Shown one piece after another: positions 25,085 to 32,643 of a stretch of DNA of 64,000 nt. The notes beneath the pieces were generated by a model. The model ran no database searches. It was given only the letters and a program-made list of their open reading frames with translations, and had not been told where the DNA came from. The DNA comes from Micromonospora globispora (GTDB taxonomy: Bacteria; Actinomycetota; Actinomycetes; Mycobacteriales; Micromonosporaceae). Each line of letters begins with the position of its first letter. The stretch's first letter is position 1. The DNA lies in the NCBI RefSeq assembly GCF_003857015.1, contig NZ_QGGF01000612.1, forward strand, positions 1 to 64,000, written 5' to 3'. Both the position numbers and the translations under genes were made by a program.

Positions 25085-25672
25085 TCAGCGGGTGAGCGCT
25101 GCGAGGAAGTCGTCGACGAGTCGGGTCTGCGTCGCGGCTGGCAGCCGCTCGGGGTCGAACAGCGCCTGAACCACCAGGCCGTGGGTGAACGCCAGCACGG
25201 TCGTCGCGAGCCGGCCTGAGTCACCGTCGGGAAGCTCGCCCACCCGTTGGGCGTCCTCGATGGAGGTGCGCAGGCCTGCCCGGATGCGCTCGTAGCGAAG
25301 GCTCTGGGCGGCAAACAGGTCGGGGTCGGACAGGGCGACGTCCCAGGAGCCGACCCAGATCCGGTTCATCGCCGCTGCATCGGGGGTCAGCGGGAGAATG
25401 TTGAGCATCTGCGTGCGCAGCGCCGCCAGTCCGGGTGCGGGAGCGGCCTGCCGGGGGCGCTGCGCGGTGCGCACCTCGAGGATGTCGAGGGCGTGGGCGA
25501 TCAGTTCGCGCTTGCCCGCGAAGTAGTGGGTGAGCAGTCCGGTCGAGGAGCCCAGGGCAGCCGCCACGGCGCGCATGGTGAGGCCGCCGAAGCCGTGCTC
25601 GGCCAGGACCTGCCAAACCGCCTCTGAGACGTCCTGGCGGCGGGAGTCATGGTCGGTGCGTGCGGGGCTCAT
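25085..25672 (-). CDS. TetR family transcriptional regulator
   Basis: The 195-residue protein has an N-terminal TetR helix-turn-helix: AVWQVLAEHGFGGLTMRAVA, AALGSSTGLLTHYFAGKREL. The C-terminal domain (residues about 80-195) resembles the BetI-type TetR_C. It diverges from the GNAT-SnoaL fusion gene; a 28-bp palindrome lies between the two starts and is the obvious operator. It probably represses itself and the divergent gene. Ligand unknown. Confidence 0.88.
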   Translation of the reverse strand: MSPARTDHDSRRQDVSEAVWQVLAEHGFGGLTMRAVAAALGSSTGLLTHYFAGKRELIAHALDILEVRTAQRPRQAAPAPGLAALRTQMLNILPLTPDAAAMNRIWVGSWDVALSDPDLFAAQSLRYERIRAGLRTSIEDAQRVGELPDGDSGRLATTVLAFTHGLVVQALFDPERLPAATQTRLVDDFLAALTR

Positions 25673-25682
25673 GGCCTGCTAG

Positions 25683-25710
25683 CGTACATGCCAAACGTTT
25701 GTTATGTACG
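25683..25710. promoter_or_regulatory. 28-bp palindromic operator, probably of the TetR regulator
   Basis: CGTACAT (25683-25689) and ATGTACG (25704-25710) are perfect inverted repeats around a central AAACGTTT palindrome (25693-25700), all sharing the axis between 25696 and 25697. The dyad lies between the divergent starts at 25672 and 25720, and its right end overlaps the ribosome site of the divergent gene (GGAGG at 25710-25714). Confidence 0.75.
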
Positions 25711-25719
25711 GAGGTTGTG

Positions 25720-26718
25720 ATGTTCGCGCTGCCCCTCGCCGACTCTGCCGTGCTGCGTCCGCTGGACCCGTGGCACGCCGAGGAGTTCCTCGCCCACCTG
25801 GACCGGGCGCGCGAGCACATCGCGCCGTGGGTCTCCCCCTCGTTCGTCGCCCGCGACGTCGGCGGGGCTCGCGCGGTACTGCAGCGTTACGCGGACAAGC
25901 GGGCTCAGGACGACGGCGGCATCTGGGGCATCTGGCTGGACGACCGCCTGGTCGGCGGCGTCATGTTCGTCTCCTTCGACACCGCGCTGGGCGTCTGCGA
26001 AGCGGGCTGCTGGCTGGAGCCCGGCGCACAGGGCCGCGGGCTGATCACGCGCGCCGCAGAGCGGCTCATCGACTGGGCCGTCGAAGAACGCGGCATTGCT
26101 CGCGTCGAGTGGCGCACCAAATCGCGCAACGAGCGCAGCATCGCGGTCGCGCAGCGGCTGGGAATGAGCCACGACGGAACGCTGCGTCAGGTCTACCCGG
26201 ACGGCGGGGGCGGACGGATTGATCTCGAGATTTGGTCCGTGCTGGCCGACGAGTGGCGGGGCCGCCGCGCCGGCCGACCGGGCTTCTCGCGAGCCAGGAG
26301 CATCATGTCCGCTGATGTGAAGGCCGAACTCGACTGCCTGATGGCCACCTTCCTGGATGCCTTCGCCAACCCGGGCGGCGCCAGGCCGAACGTCGAGGCG
26401 ATCTACGAGGTGTTCATCCCCGAAGGGATGATCATCAAGAACGTCGGCGCGACCCCGGTGATCTACGATCTGCGCCAGTTCGTCGAACCTCGCGAGAAGA
26501 TCCTCACCGACGGGACGCTGACCGAGTTCCGGGAATGGGAGACCTCGGAGACCACCGAAATCTACGGCTCGATCGCCCACCGGTTCAGCGAGTACCGCAA
26601 GTCGGGCTACCTCAACGGCGAGTGGTTCGAGGGCCGTGGCATGAAGATGACCCAGTTCGTCAAAACCCCATCGGGCTGGAAATTGAGCTCGCTGGCCTGG
26701 GACGACGAGCCCGCCTGA
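25720..26718 (+). CDS. Fusion of a GNAT acetyltransferase and a SnoaL/NTF2-like domain
   Basis: The 332-residue frame has two parts. Residues 1-190 are a RimJ/RimL-type GNAT (SAVLRPLDPWHAEEFLAHLD, GCWLEPGAQGRGLITRAAER, NERSIAVAQRLGMSHDGTLR). Residues 196-332, beginning MSADVKAELDCLMATFLDAF, look like a SnoaL/DUF4440-type NTF2-like fold (GSIAHRFSEYRKSG, KMTQFVKTPSGWKLSSLAWD). The join is short and the second part has its own ATG at 26305 with AGGAG at 26296-26300, so this may be two genes fused by loss of a stop, with the second still made separately. GGAGG at 25710-25714 supports the first start. It is probably controlled by the divergent TetR. Confidence 0.78.
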   Translation: MFALPLADSAVLRPLDPWHAEEFLAHLDRAREHIAPWVSPSFVARDVGGARAVLQRYADKRAQDDGGIWGIWLDDRLVGGVMFVSFDTALGVCEAGCWLEPGAQGRGLITRAAERLIDWAVEERGIARVEWRTKSRNERSIAVAQRLGMSHDGTLRQVYPDGGGGRIDLEIWSVLADEWRGRRAGRPGFSRARSIMSADVKAELDCLMATFLDAFANPGGARPNVEAIYEVFIPEGMIIKNVGATPVIYDLRQFVEPREKILTDGTLTEFREWETSETTEIYGSIAHRFSEYRKSGYLNGEWFEGRGMKMTQFVKTPSGWKLSSLAWDDEPA

Positions 26719-26759
26719 AGATCGCTGCTCCTGGTCGAAGCCCCGACGTCCCGAGACTC

Positions 26760-26797
26760 GGGGCCCGGGCAGGTCCTGTTGGTCCTGGCCGGGCCCC
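26760..26797. terminator. Bidirectional terminator hairpin
   Basis: GGGGCCCGG (26760-26768) pairs with CCGGGCCCC (26789-26797), extended inward by further pairing, between the convergent stops of the GNAT-SnoaL gene (26718) and the EamA gene (26803). TCTTGT follows on the plus strand. Confidence 0.75.
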
Positions 26798-26802
26798 TCT
26801 TG

Positions 26803-27717
26803 TCAGTGGTGTGTGCTGCGGGTGTTCAGCACGATGGCGGTGGTGATCAGCCCGGCGCCGATGAGCCCGGTCGAGCCGAGGCGATCGCCGAGGAACAGCG
26901 TGGCCAGGAGTGTGGCGACGAGCGGTTCCAGTAGCGCGATCAGCGCTGCCGTACTGGCCGGGGTGGTACGCAGGCCCCGGAAGTACAGGGCGTACGCCAT
27001 CGCGGTAGGTGCGGTGCCCAGCAGGAGCAGCAACGTCACGGCCGTCGGGGTCGGGGCGAAGTCCATGCCGGATGTCACTGTGGCCGCAGGGGCGAGCACG
27101 GCCGCGCCGATCGCGAAGCTCACGCCGGTCCCGGTGAGATCGTCGAGACCGGCGACGGGCCGGGTGCCTATGAATGTCATGGTGGCGAAGCCGGTTGCCG
27201 ACAGCAACGCGAGTCCGGCTCCGGTGAGCGCATCCATGGTGGTGATGCCGCCGGCCGGCGTGCCGACGAGCAGGGTCAGACCGCTGACGGCCAGCGCCAC
27301 TGTGGCGAGCATCGACGCGCTCACCCGCCGCCGTCCGGCGATCCATTCAGCGGACAGGACCAGGGCGGGTGAGGCGCCGATGGTGAGTAGGGTGGCCAGG
27401 CTGACGTCGGTCAGTGACACTGCGGCGAAGAAGCAGGACTGGAAAACCGCGGCGAGCAGTCCGTTCACGACCATCCGGGCCCAGGCGTGCCGGCCACGTG
27501 GCAGCGGTTGCCGGGTCAAACAGAGCGAGGCGATGACGAGTGTGCCGCCCGCGGCGAGCCGGTAGGCGGCCACTGCCGACGGTGACAGCCCCGTTTCGTG
27601 GGCGAGGAGGCTGCCGGTGGGGCCACCGGTGCCCCACAGCACGCCGGCGAGGACAAGCGACCACAGGCCGGTGGCGGAGCGTCGGGCGGCGGCCACCGGG
27701 TGTTCGGAGACAAGCAT
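26803..27717 (-). CDS. EamA (DMT superfamily) transporter
   Basis: The 304-residue protein has ten hydrophobic helices in two five-helix repeats, the EamA layout. Typical spots are GVLWGTGGPTGSLLAHETGL at the start of repeat one, FFAAVSLTDVSLATLLTIGA, and LYFRGLRTTPASTAALIALL with EPLVATLLATLFLGDRLG in repeat two. It is probably an exporter of amino acids, metabolites or drugs; the substrate cannot be read from sequence. Its stop faces a shared terminator. Confidence 0.87.
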   Translation of the reverse strand: MLVSEHPVAAARRSATGLWSLVLAGVLWGTGGPTGSLLAHETGLSPSAVAAYRLAAGGTLVIASLCLTRQPLPRGRHAWARMVVNGLLAAVFQSCFFAAVSLTDVSLATLLTIGASPALVLSAEWIAGRRRVSASMLATVALAVSGLTLLVGTPAGGITTMDALTGAGLALLSATGFATMTFIGTRPVAGLDDLTGTGVSFAIGAAVLAPAATVTSGMDFAPTPTAVTLLLLLGTAPTAMAYALYFRGLRTTPASTAALIALLEPLVATLLATLFLGDRLGSTGLIGAGLITTAIVLNTRSTHH

Positions 27718-27895
27718 GAAGAAATCGCTCCTGCGACGAGAGGAATTGGGGTCGCGGAAGCGGGGCGTACCGGACTCAGCGATGGGTGAACCGCGCGTCC
27801 AGCCGGCACAGGCTGGACACGATGAGCAGAGTCGCCCCGCTCAGGAGCGCGGCGGGGTGATGATGTCGAAGGTCCGGCCCATGATCCGATCCTAT

Positions 27896-28188
27896 TCACG
27901 GCTGCTGGACGACACGAACCTCTTTTCGCGGGCGCCCAGCTGGTCCTTTCACGCGGGCCTTCAGCTGCGGGTCCAGCTCGAACGGGACACGCGTCTGCGA
28001 GATCCCGATCCCCGGTGGGCGAACGTCAGCCTGCCGAACTCGGCGAGGAACCGTTCGGCCGCCTGGTGCATGTCGAACCCACCCGCCTCCAGCGGCGTCC
28101 GCCATGCGGTGGTGTCCGCCCGCCGGCCCGGCCGCCACCCGGCCTCGAGCAGGACCCGCCGTGTCTCTGCCGAAAAGTCGTTCATCAC
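27896..28188 (-). pseudogene. Frameshifted and truncated SUKH-3 gene
   Basis: The first part, from the start at 28188, reads MMNDFSAETRRVLLEAGWRP, GFDMHQAAERFLAEFGRLTF, a clear SUKH-3 N-terminus. After AHRGSG the frame turns to nonsense, while the neighbouring frame continues with the expected GISQTRVPFELDPQLKA, placing a frameshift at about 28010-28017. Beyond that the conserved tryptophan region is missing and a stop follows at 27896. The gene is related to the intact SUKH-3 at 12911-13363 and is almost certainly dead. Confidence 0.75.
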
Positions 28189-28281
28189 TTTCCCGTCAGG
28201 AATTCAGGTTGAAGTGCTGGACGAGAGCCTTGGCCGTGCCGCGCGTCCATAGCCGCGGGGATGCTCGTCGCACGCGCCGAT

Positions 28282-29802
28282 TCAGGCGTACGCCAGGGCG
28301 AGCCTGCGATGTTCGGGGTCGTCGGTGCGCTCGGCCAGGGCCCGCAACTCGGCGGAGGCAGTGGCGGGGTGGCGCGCGCACCAGGCGTGCATGAGGGCGG
28401 CGGCGGTTTCCGGCGGGCTCCCGGTGGCGGTGGAGACCACCACCTCCGCGGTCTCCTCCAGCATCTGGTCGAGGGTCGGCACGGTCACGCCCAGTTCCCG
28501 CAGGTGCCCGGCGAGCAGACCGACGCCCAAGGGGGTCAGGGCGGCAGCAGCGGCATCCTTGTCGATCGCTCCGAGCCTGGCCAGCTGGTCGAGCAGGCGG
28601 TCGGTGTCGTTGTCAGCGAGCCGGCGCCAGCTCCGCTCCTGCTCCTCGCTTCCGGGGTCGAACCCCAGTCCGTCGCATGCCGCCTGGTAGGCGAGCTGCC
28701 GCAACTCGTCGATCGCCACAGGTTCCGGCGCGATGTACAGGGCCATGGTCACGGCGAACACCGCCTCGTCGAACCGCCACCGCAGCACCGACTCGGCCCA
28801 CCCGCCGCCGCAGACCGCCTCGCCGAGCTCGAACAGCGCGGCGAAGGCCCGCCGGGACAGCGCGAGCGGGTCCGCCAGCACCTTCGCCGCGCTCTTGACC
28901 GGCAGCAGCCGCCCCTTGACCACCCGTACGACGCGGGCCGCCCGGGCCCAAGCGACCAGCACGGTGAGCACGTACAGCTCGTCGCTGCTGCGCGTCTTGA
29001 AGACCCGGTCGCCGATCACCGGGTCGAGGACGTCGCCGGTCTCCAGCAGCGCAACGAGTTCCCGCGCGTCGGCCAGCCGCAGCCGGCCGGTGGTGGTGAG
29101 GGTCCGCCCGTCACCGAGCCACCGCACCAGCTCCTGCAGGCGGCGTACGACAACGGAATCGGCGGCCAGCCCGCGGAGGGTGTCGTCGTCGGGCACGGCC
29201 ACCAGCGGCAGCGGCGGGTGCCGGTCGGAATCCTCGCCGAGCAGGTGGTTGGCCATCACCTGGCGCAGCAGGTCCTCGTCGACGGCGACGCGACCGGCGT
29301 GCAGGTCGCTGATGAACCGCGTGGCGGCCGCCTGATCGGTGGGGTCGACGCCCTCGTCCAGCATCCGGGTGGTCCAGAACTTCGCGAGCCCGTAACGGCT
29401 CTGGTCCGTCATCGCGTCGGCGAACGGTGCGGCGAACTTGTCCAGGGCGGCGTGCAGCAGTTGCCGGTCGGCGCACCGCCGGTCGGCGAGGTCCTGGTCG
29501 AAGAGGAAGTCGATGAACGCGCCGACGGTCGGCGCGACGCCGGCCCACTGGTCCGGCGGCAACGTCACCTGGCGGGGAAACCAGTCGAGCAGCGCCTCTT
29601 CCAGGTCCTCGGGCTGCCACCGTCCGAGGAGTCCGTCACCGTCGGCCCAGCGATGCTCGAGCAGCGTCTCGACGACGAACGCGTCGACCGGCCGACGGTG
29701 CCGCCGCGCCCAACGGTCGAACCGCCGCACCAGCCGGTCACGGGCGGGGAAGAACAGCTCTTCCGGCGCCGAGGTGTAGACCATCCGCATGACGGCCGAC
29801 AC
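28282..29802 (-). CDS. Large uncharacterised actinobacterial protein
   Basis: The protein has 506 residues (an ATG four codons in, at MRMVYTSAPEELFFPARDRL, is an alternative start). It is mostly helical and soluble, with conserved-looking stretches FVVETLLEHRWADGDGLLGR, GRTLTTTGRLRLADARELVA (a pattern like a winged-helix wing) and LLPVKSAAKVLADPLALSRR, and an alanine/acid-rich C-terminus with SPPETAAALMHAWCARHPAT. No catalytic or transmembrane motif is recognised. Codon use looks normal for the genome, so it is a real gene of unknown role. Confidence 0.72.
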   Translation of the reverse strand: MSAVMRMVYTSAPEELFFPARDRLVRRFDRWARRHRRPVDAFVVETLLEHRWADGDGLLGRWQPEDLEEALLDWFPRQVTLPPDQWAGVAPTVGAFIDFLFDQDLADRRCADRQLLHAALDKFAAPFADAMTDQSRYGLAKFWTTRMLDEGVDPTDQAAATRFISDLHAGRVAVDEDLLRQVMANHLLGEDSDRHPPLPLVAVPDDDTLRGLAADSVVVRRLQELVRWLGDGRTLTTTGRLRLADARELVALLETGDVLDPVIGDRVFKTRSSDELYVLTVLVAWARAARVVRVVKGRLLPVKSAAKVLADPLALSRRAFAALFELGEAVCGGGWAESVLRWRFDEAVFAVTMALYIAPEPVAIDELRQLAYQAACDGLGFDPGSEEQERSWRRLADNDTDRLLDQLARLGAIDKDAAAAALTPLGVGLLAGHLRELGVTVPTLDQMLEETAEVVVSTATGSPPETAAALMHAWCARHPATASAELRALAERTDDPEHRRLALAYA

Positions 29803-29834
29803 TACCCGCAGAGCCGGCCGCCGCCGCCTGACAG

Positions 29835-30755
29835 TCAGAGGTGCCGGTGCAGGAACGCGGCTGCCGCGCTCGCCGCGTCGGTGACATGCGGTTCCACGTC
29901 GTAGAGGTCGATGTGCTGGGCGGCGTCGAGCCAGACGATCTCCTTCTCGCCGGCGGCCCGGCGGTGCAGCTCGGCGGCGAGTTCGGGCGCGCAGTAGGCG
30001 TCGAGCTTGCCGTGCACGATCAGCAGCGGGGTCGCGGCGAGCAGCGGGGCCGCGCCGAGCGCGTCGAACGTCATCAGCGTGTGCAGCGAACCGCGGGTCA
30101 CCTGGTTGAACCAGTGCGGTGAGGCGGACCGGCTGGTGCCGTAGTAGGCGTACGGCTCGTCGCCGCCCATCGCCGCCTCCGCGCCGCCGGGCGCGACGGC
30201 GGGGAGAACCTCGTCGTACGAGTCGAGGAACCCGCCGAGCGATGAGCGGTAGTCGTCGATCCCCATCCGCTCGACGAACCAGGCCGGGCTGTTGTAGCCG
30301 CCGGCGATGCCGACGACCGCCTTCACCCGGGGGTTCTCCGCCGCCGCCCGTACCGCGTAGCCGCCGCCGAGGCAGACGCCGACCAGCCCGATCCGGCTGG
30401 CGTCCACCTCGGGCCGGGACCGCAGCAGCTCGACCGCCGCCCGCAGGTCGGCGAGCTTGCCCTGGCTGTCCTCGTGCCCGCGGCGGCCCCCGCTCTCGCC
30501 GAATCCACGATGGTCGAAGGCGAGCGTGACGAAGCCGGCCCGGGCGAGCCGTTCGGCGTACGTCCCGGCGACCTGGTCCTTGACGCCGGTGAACGGCCCG
30601 GTGAGGGCGACCGCCGACGCCGGCCCGGCGACGGGCGGCAGCCGCAGCTCGCCGACCAGGTCGATGCCGTCGCTGGTGAAGGTGACGCGTTCGGTGTCGG
30701 GGGCCGCCGGCTGGTCGGGTCCGGCCCCCGGGTCGGCGGTACGGGCAAGGCTCAT
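29835..30755 (-). CDS. Alpha/beta hydrolase (dienelactone-hydrolase-like / UPF0227 type)
   Basis: The 306-residue protein has ALTGPFTGVKDQVAGTYAER (oxyanion region), FDHRGFGESGG, the nucleophile elbow GVCLGGG (Cys in the nucleophile position, as in dienelactone-hydrolase-like enzymes), a late Asp in LIVHGKLDAYCAPEL and the catalytic His in LDAAQHIDLYDVE. The catalytic triad is therefore Cys-Asp-His. It is a cytoplasmic hydrolase with unknown substrate. It diverges from an HxlR regulator, a common pairing for detoxification enzymes. Confidence 0.85.
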   Translation of the reverse strand: MSLARTADPGAGPDQPAAPDTERVTFTSDGIDLVGELRLPPVAGPASAVALTGPFTGVKDQVAGTYAERLARAGFVTLAFDHRGFGESGGRRGHEDSQGKLADLRAAVELLRSRPEVDASRIGLVGVCLGGGYAVRAAAENPRVKAVVGIAGGYNSPAWFVERMGIDDYRSSLGGFLDSYDEVLPAVAPGGAEAAMGGDEPYAYYGTSRSASPHWFNQVTRGSLHTLMTFDALGAAPLLAATPLLIVHGKLDAYCAPELAAELHRRAAGEKEIVWLDAAQHIDLYDVEPHVTDAASAAAAFLHRHL

Positions 30756-30826
30756 CTTCTGGTCCTCAGCTTCGGCGAATTAGGGTTGGTCGTGACGGTA
30801 GGCGGCGGGGCCAGCACGGACCAGAA

Positions 30827-30842
30827 GGCACTTTGGAGTGCC
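30827..30842. promoter_or_regulatory. Short palindrome, likely HxlR operator
   Basis: GGCACT-TTGG-AGTGCC is a perfect 6-bp inverted repeat with a 4-base centre, located between the divergent starts of the hydrolase (30755) and the HxlR gene (30942). Inverted repeats with 4-base centres are typical for HxlR-family operators, so autoregulation and control of the hydrolase are likely. Confidence 0.5.
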
Positions 30843-30941
30843 CATGCCGAGGCAGGGGCTGGGCCAGAGTGCGGGCCCAGGCGGTACGACGCCAACGCCG
30901 AGACCGGCACCAGCAGCGGCGCCGACGACCGGGAGGATTCG

Positions 30942-31277
30942 ATGGTTCTCGTCATCCCCGACGTACTCGAGGAGAGCTGCTCGACCCGGCAGGCGCTGGA
31001 GCGGTTCGCGGCGAAGTGGCGGGTCCTGCTGATCTACGCGCTGCTGGCCGGGCCGCAGCGGCACGCCCAGCTGCGCCGCCGCCTGCCGGGTATCAGCCAG
31101 AAGGTGCTGACCGAGACGTTGCGCGGGATGGAGACCGACGGGCTCGTGCGGCGCCGAGTAGTCAAGGCGAGCGCGCCACAGCACGTTGAGTACGAGCTCA
31201 CCGACCTCGGTCACACGCTGGAGAAGCCCCTCGCGGCGATCTGCGACTGGGCGATCATCCAGCAGCCTCCGCAGTGA
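30942..31277 (+). CDS. HxlR family winged-helix regulator
   Basis: The 111-residue protein has the HxlR core: CSTRQALERFAAKWRVLLIY, RHAQLRRRLPGISQKVLTET, LRGMETDGLVRRRVVKASAP and VEYELTDLGHTLEKPLAAIC, with the family's N-terminal cysteine that often senses aldehydes or oxidants. GGGAGG at 30931-30936 gives the ATG at 30942. It diverges from the alpha/beta hydrolase and probably represses both. Confidence 0.9.
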   Translation: MVLVIPDVLEESCSTRQALERFAAKWRVLLIYALLAGPQRHAQLRRRLPGISQKVLTETLRGMETDGLVRRRVVKASAPQHVEYELTDLGHTLEKPLAAICDWAIIQQPPQ

Positions 31278-31466
31278 ATGCTCCCTGCGTATAGCCGCGT
31301 TGTGTGTCCTAGTTGGAGTGTTGACACGCCCCGTGCCCTTGCCAGCTCAACCGCCCTCGATGACGATGAGGAAGGCTCGCTGCGGCGAGGACGTTAATCC
31401 ACATTTCGTCTATCGGGCACTGGTCCCGGATCCGGGGTTCGCCCGACGTCACGAGGGTGCGAAGAC

Positions 31467-32504
31467 ATGACCTCCGGACTATTCAGGCGCTTCGCCGCCG
31501 CCACGATGACCTCATTGACCGTGCTGGCCCTCGGTATCGCCCCGGGCAGCCCTGCCCAAGCCGCTACCTCCCAACCCGGTGACTCACGCAACCCCTGGCT
31601 CGACAACCGGTTCCTGCACATCGCGCATCAGGGCGGCGAGAGCGAGGCACCGTCGAACACCATGTACGCGTACCGGCGTGCGGTCGCCGCCGGCGCCGAC
31701 ATGCTGGAGATGGACGTGCACTCGACCGCCGACGACGTACTGGTGGCGATCCACGATGCGACAGCCGACCGCACCACCAACGGGACGGGATTCATCCGGG
31801 ACATGACATACCGCGAGGTACGCAGGCTGGACGCGGCGTACAACTTCGTGCCGGGCCAGAACGCCGTGCCCGGGCTGCCGCCGGAGTCGTACCCGTTGCG
31901 GGGCATCCGGACCCACGACCGGAAGCCACCACGGGGCTACCAGGCCAACGACTTCTCGATCCCGTCGCTGCACCAGGTGCTCACCACGTTCCGGGACGTG
32001 CCGATCAGCATCGAGATCAAGGGCACCAACGACGCCGACACCGAGTCCTTCCTGCACAACGCGCGATTGCTCGCCACGCTGCTGAAGCAGACCCACCGGA
32101 CCCAGAACATGATCGTGACCTCATTCAACGATCTCGCGGTAGCGGAGTTCCACCGGCTGGCGCCGGAGGTTGCGCTGGCACCCGGCATGGCGGGGCTGAC
32201 CAACTATTTCCTCGCCGGCGTGCCGCCGATCGACGGCACGGTCGCCCTTCAGGTGCCGGTGCAGTTCCAGGGCATTCCGGTCGCCACCCCGGCCTTCATC
32301 GCCCGCGCCCACGCCGACGGGTACGCGGTCCACGTCTGGTTCAGCGGCACCGCCCCCGAGGACGAGTCCACCTACAACGCGCTCATCGACGCATGCGCGG
32401 ACGGGCTGATGTCATCGTGGCCGACCCTGTTGGAGCGGATCCTCAACGAGCGTGGCATCGCCCGCCCCGGCTCCCCCGGCATCGACCCCTGCGTCACCCG
32501 TTAA
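31467..32504 (+). CDS. glpQ-like: Secreted glycerophosphodiester phosphodiesterase
   Basis: The 345-residue protein has a signal peptide ending AQAATSQ and a GDPD TIM barrel with the expected motifs: HIAHQGGESEAPSNTMYAYR (catalytic and metal-binding His and Glu), ADMLEMDVHSTADDVLVAIH (EMD metal triad, then HD), DATADRTTNGTG and, late, YAVHVWFSGTAPEDESTYNA. It would cut glycerophosphodiesters outside the membrane to give alcohol and glycerol 3-phosphate. A strong terminator separates it from the convergent phosphodiester glycosidase gene. Confidence 0.9.
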   Translation: MTSGLFRRFAAATMTSLTVLALGIAPGSPAQAATSQPGDSRNPWLDNRFLHIAHQGGESEAPSNTMYAYRRAVAAGADMLEMDVHSTADDVLVAIHDATADRTTNGTGFIRDMTYREVRRLDAAYNFVPGQNAVPGLPPESYPLRGIRTHDRKPPRGYQANDFSIPSLHQVLTTFRDVPISIEIKGTNDADTESFLHNARLLATLLKQTHRTQNMIVTSFNDLAVAEFHRLAPEVALAPGMAGLTNYFLAGVPPIDGTVALQVPVQFQGIPVATPAFIARAHADGYAVHVWFSGTAPEDESTYNALIDACADGLMSSWPTLLERILNERGIARPGSPGIDPCVTR

Positions 32505-32552
32505 CCACCCCACCAGGCAGGAAGCTCGCTACTCGAACGTGACGGCGGGTGA

Positions 32553-32592
32553 GGGTGCGGCCGGCACCGATCGTACGGGGCCGGCCGCACCC
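32553..32592. terminator. Terminator hairpin
   Basis: GGGTGCGGCCGG (32553-32564) pairs with CCGGCCGCACCC (32581-32592), a 12-bp perfect stem, followed by CCCTTGTT. It lies between the convergent glycerophosphodiesterase and phosphodiester-glycosidase genes. Confidence 0.75.
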
Positions 32593-32643
32593 CCCTTGTT
32601 GAGTACGGACGTGGCCGCTGCTGCGGCTCGTCAGTGGCGGCGG

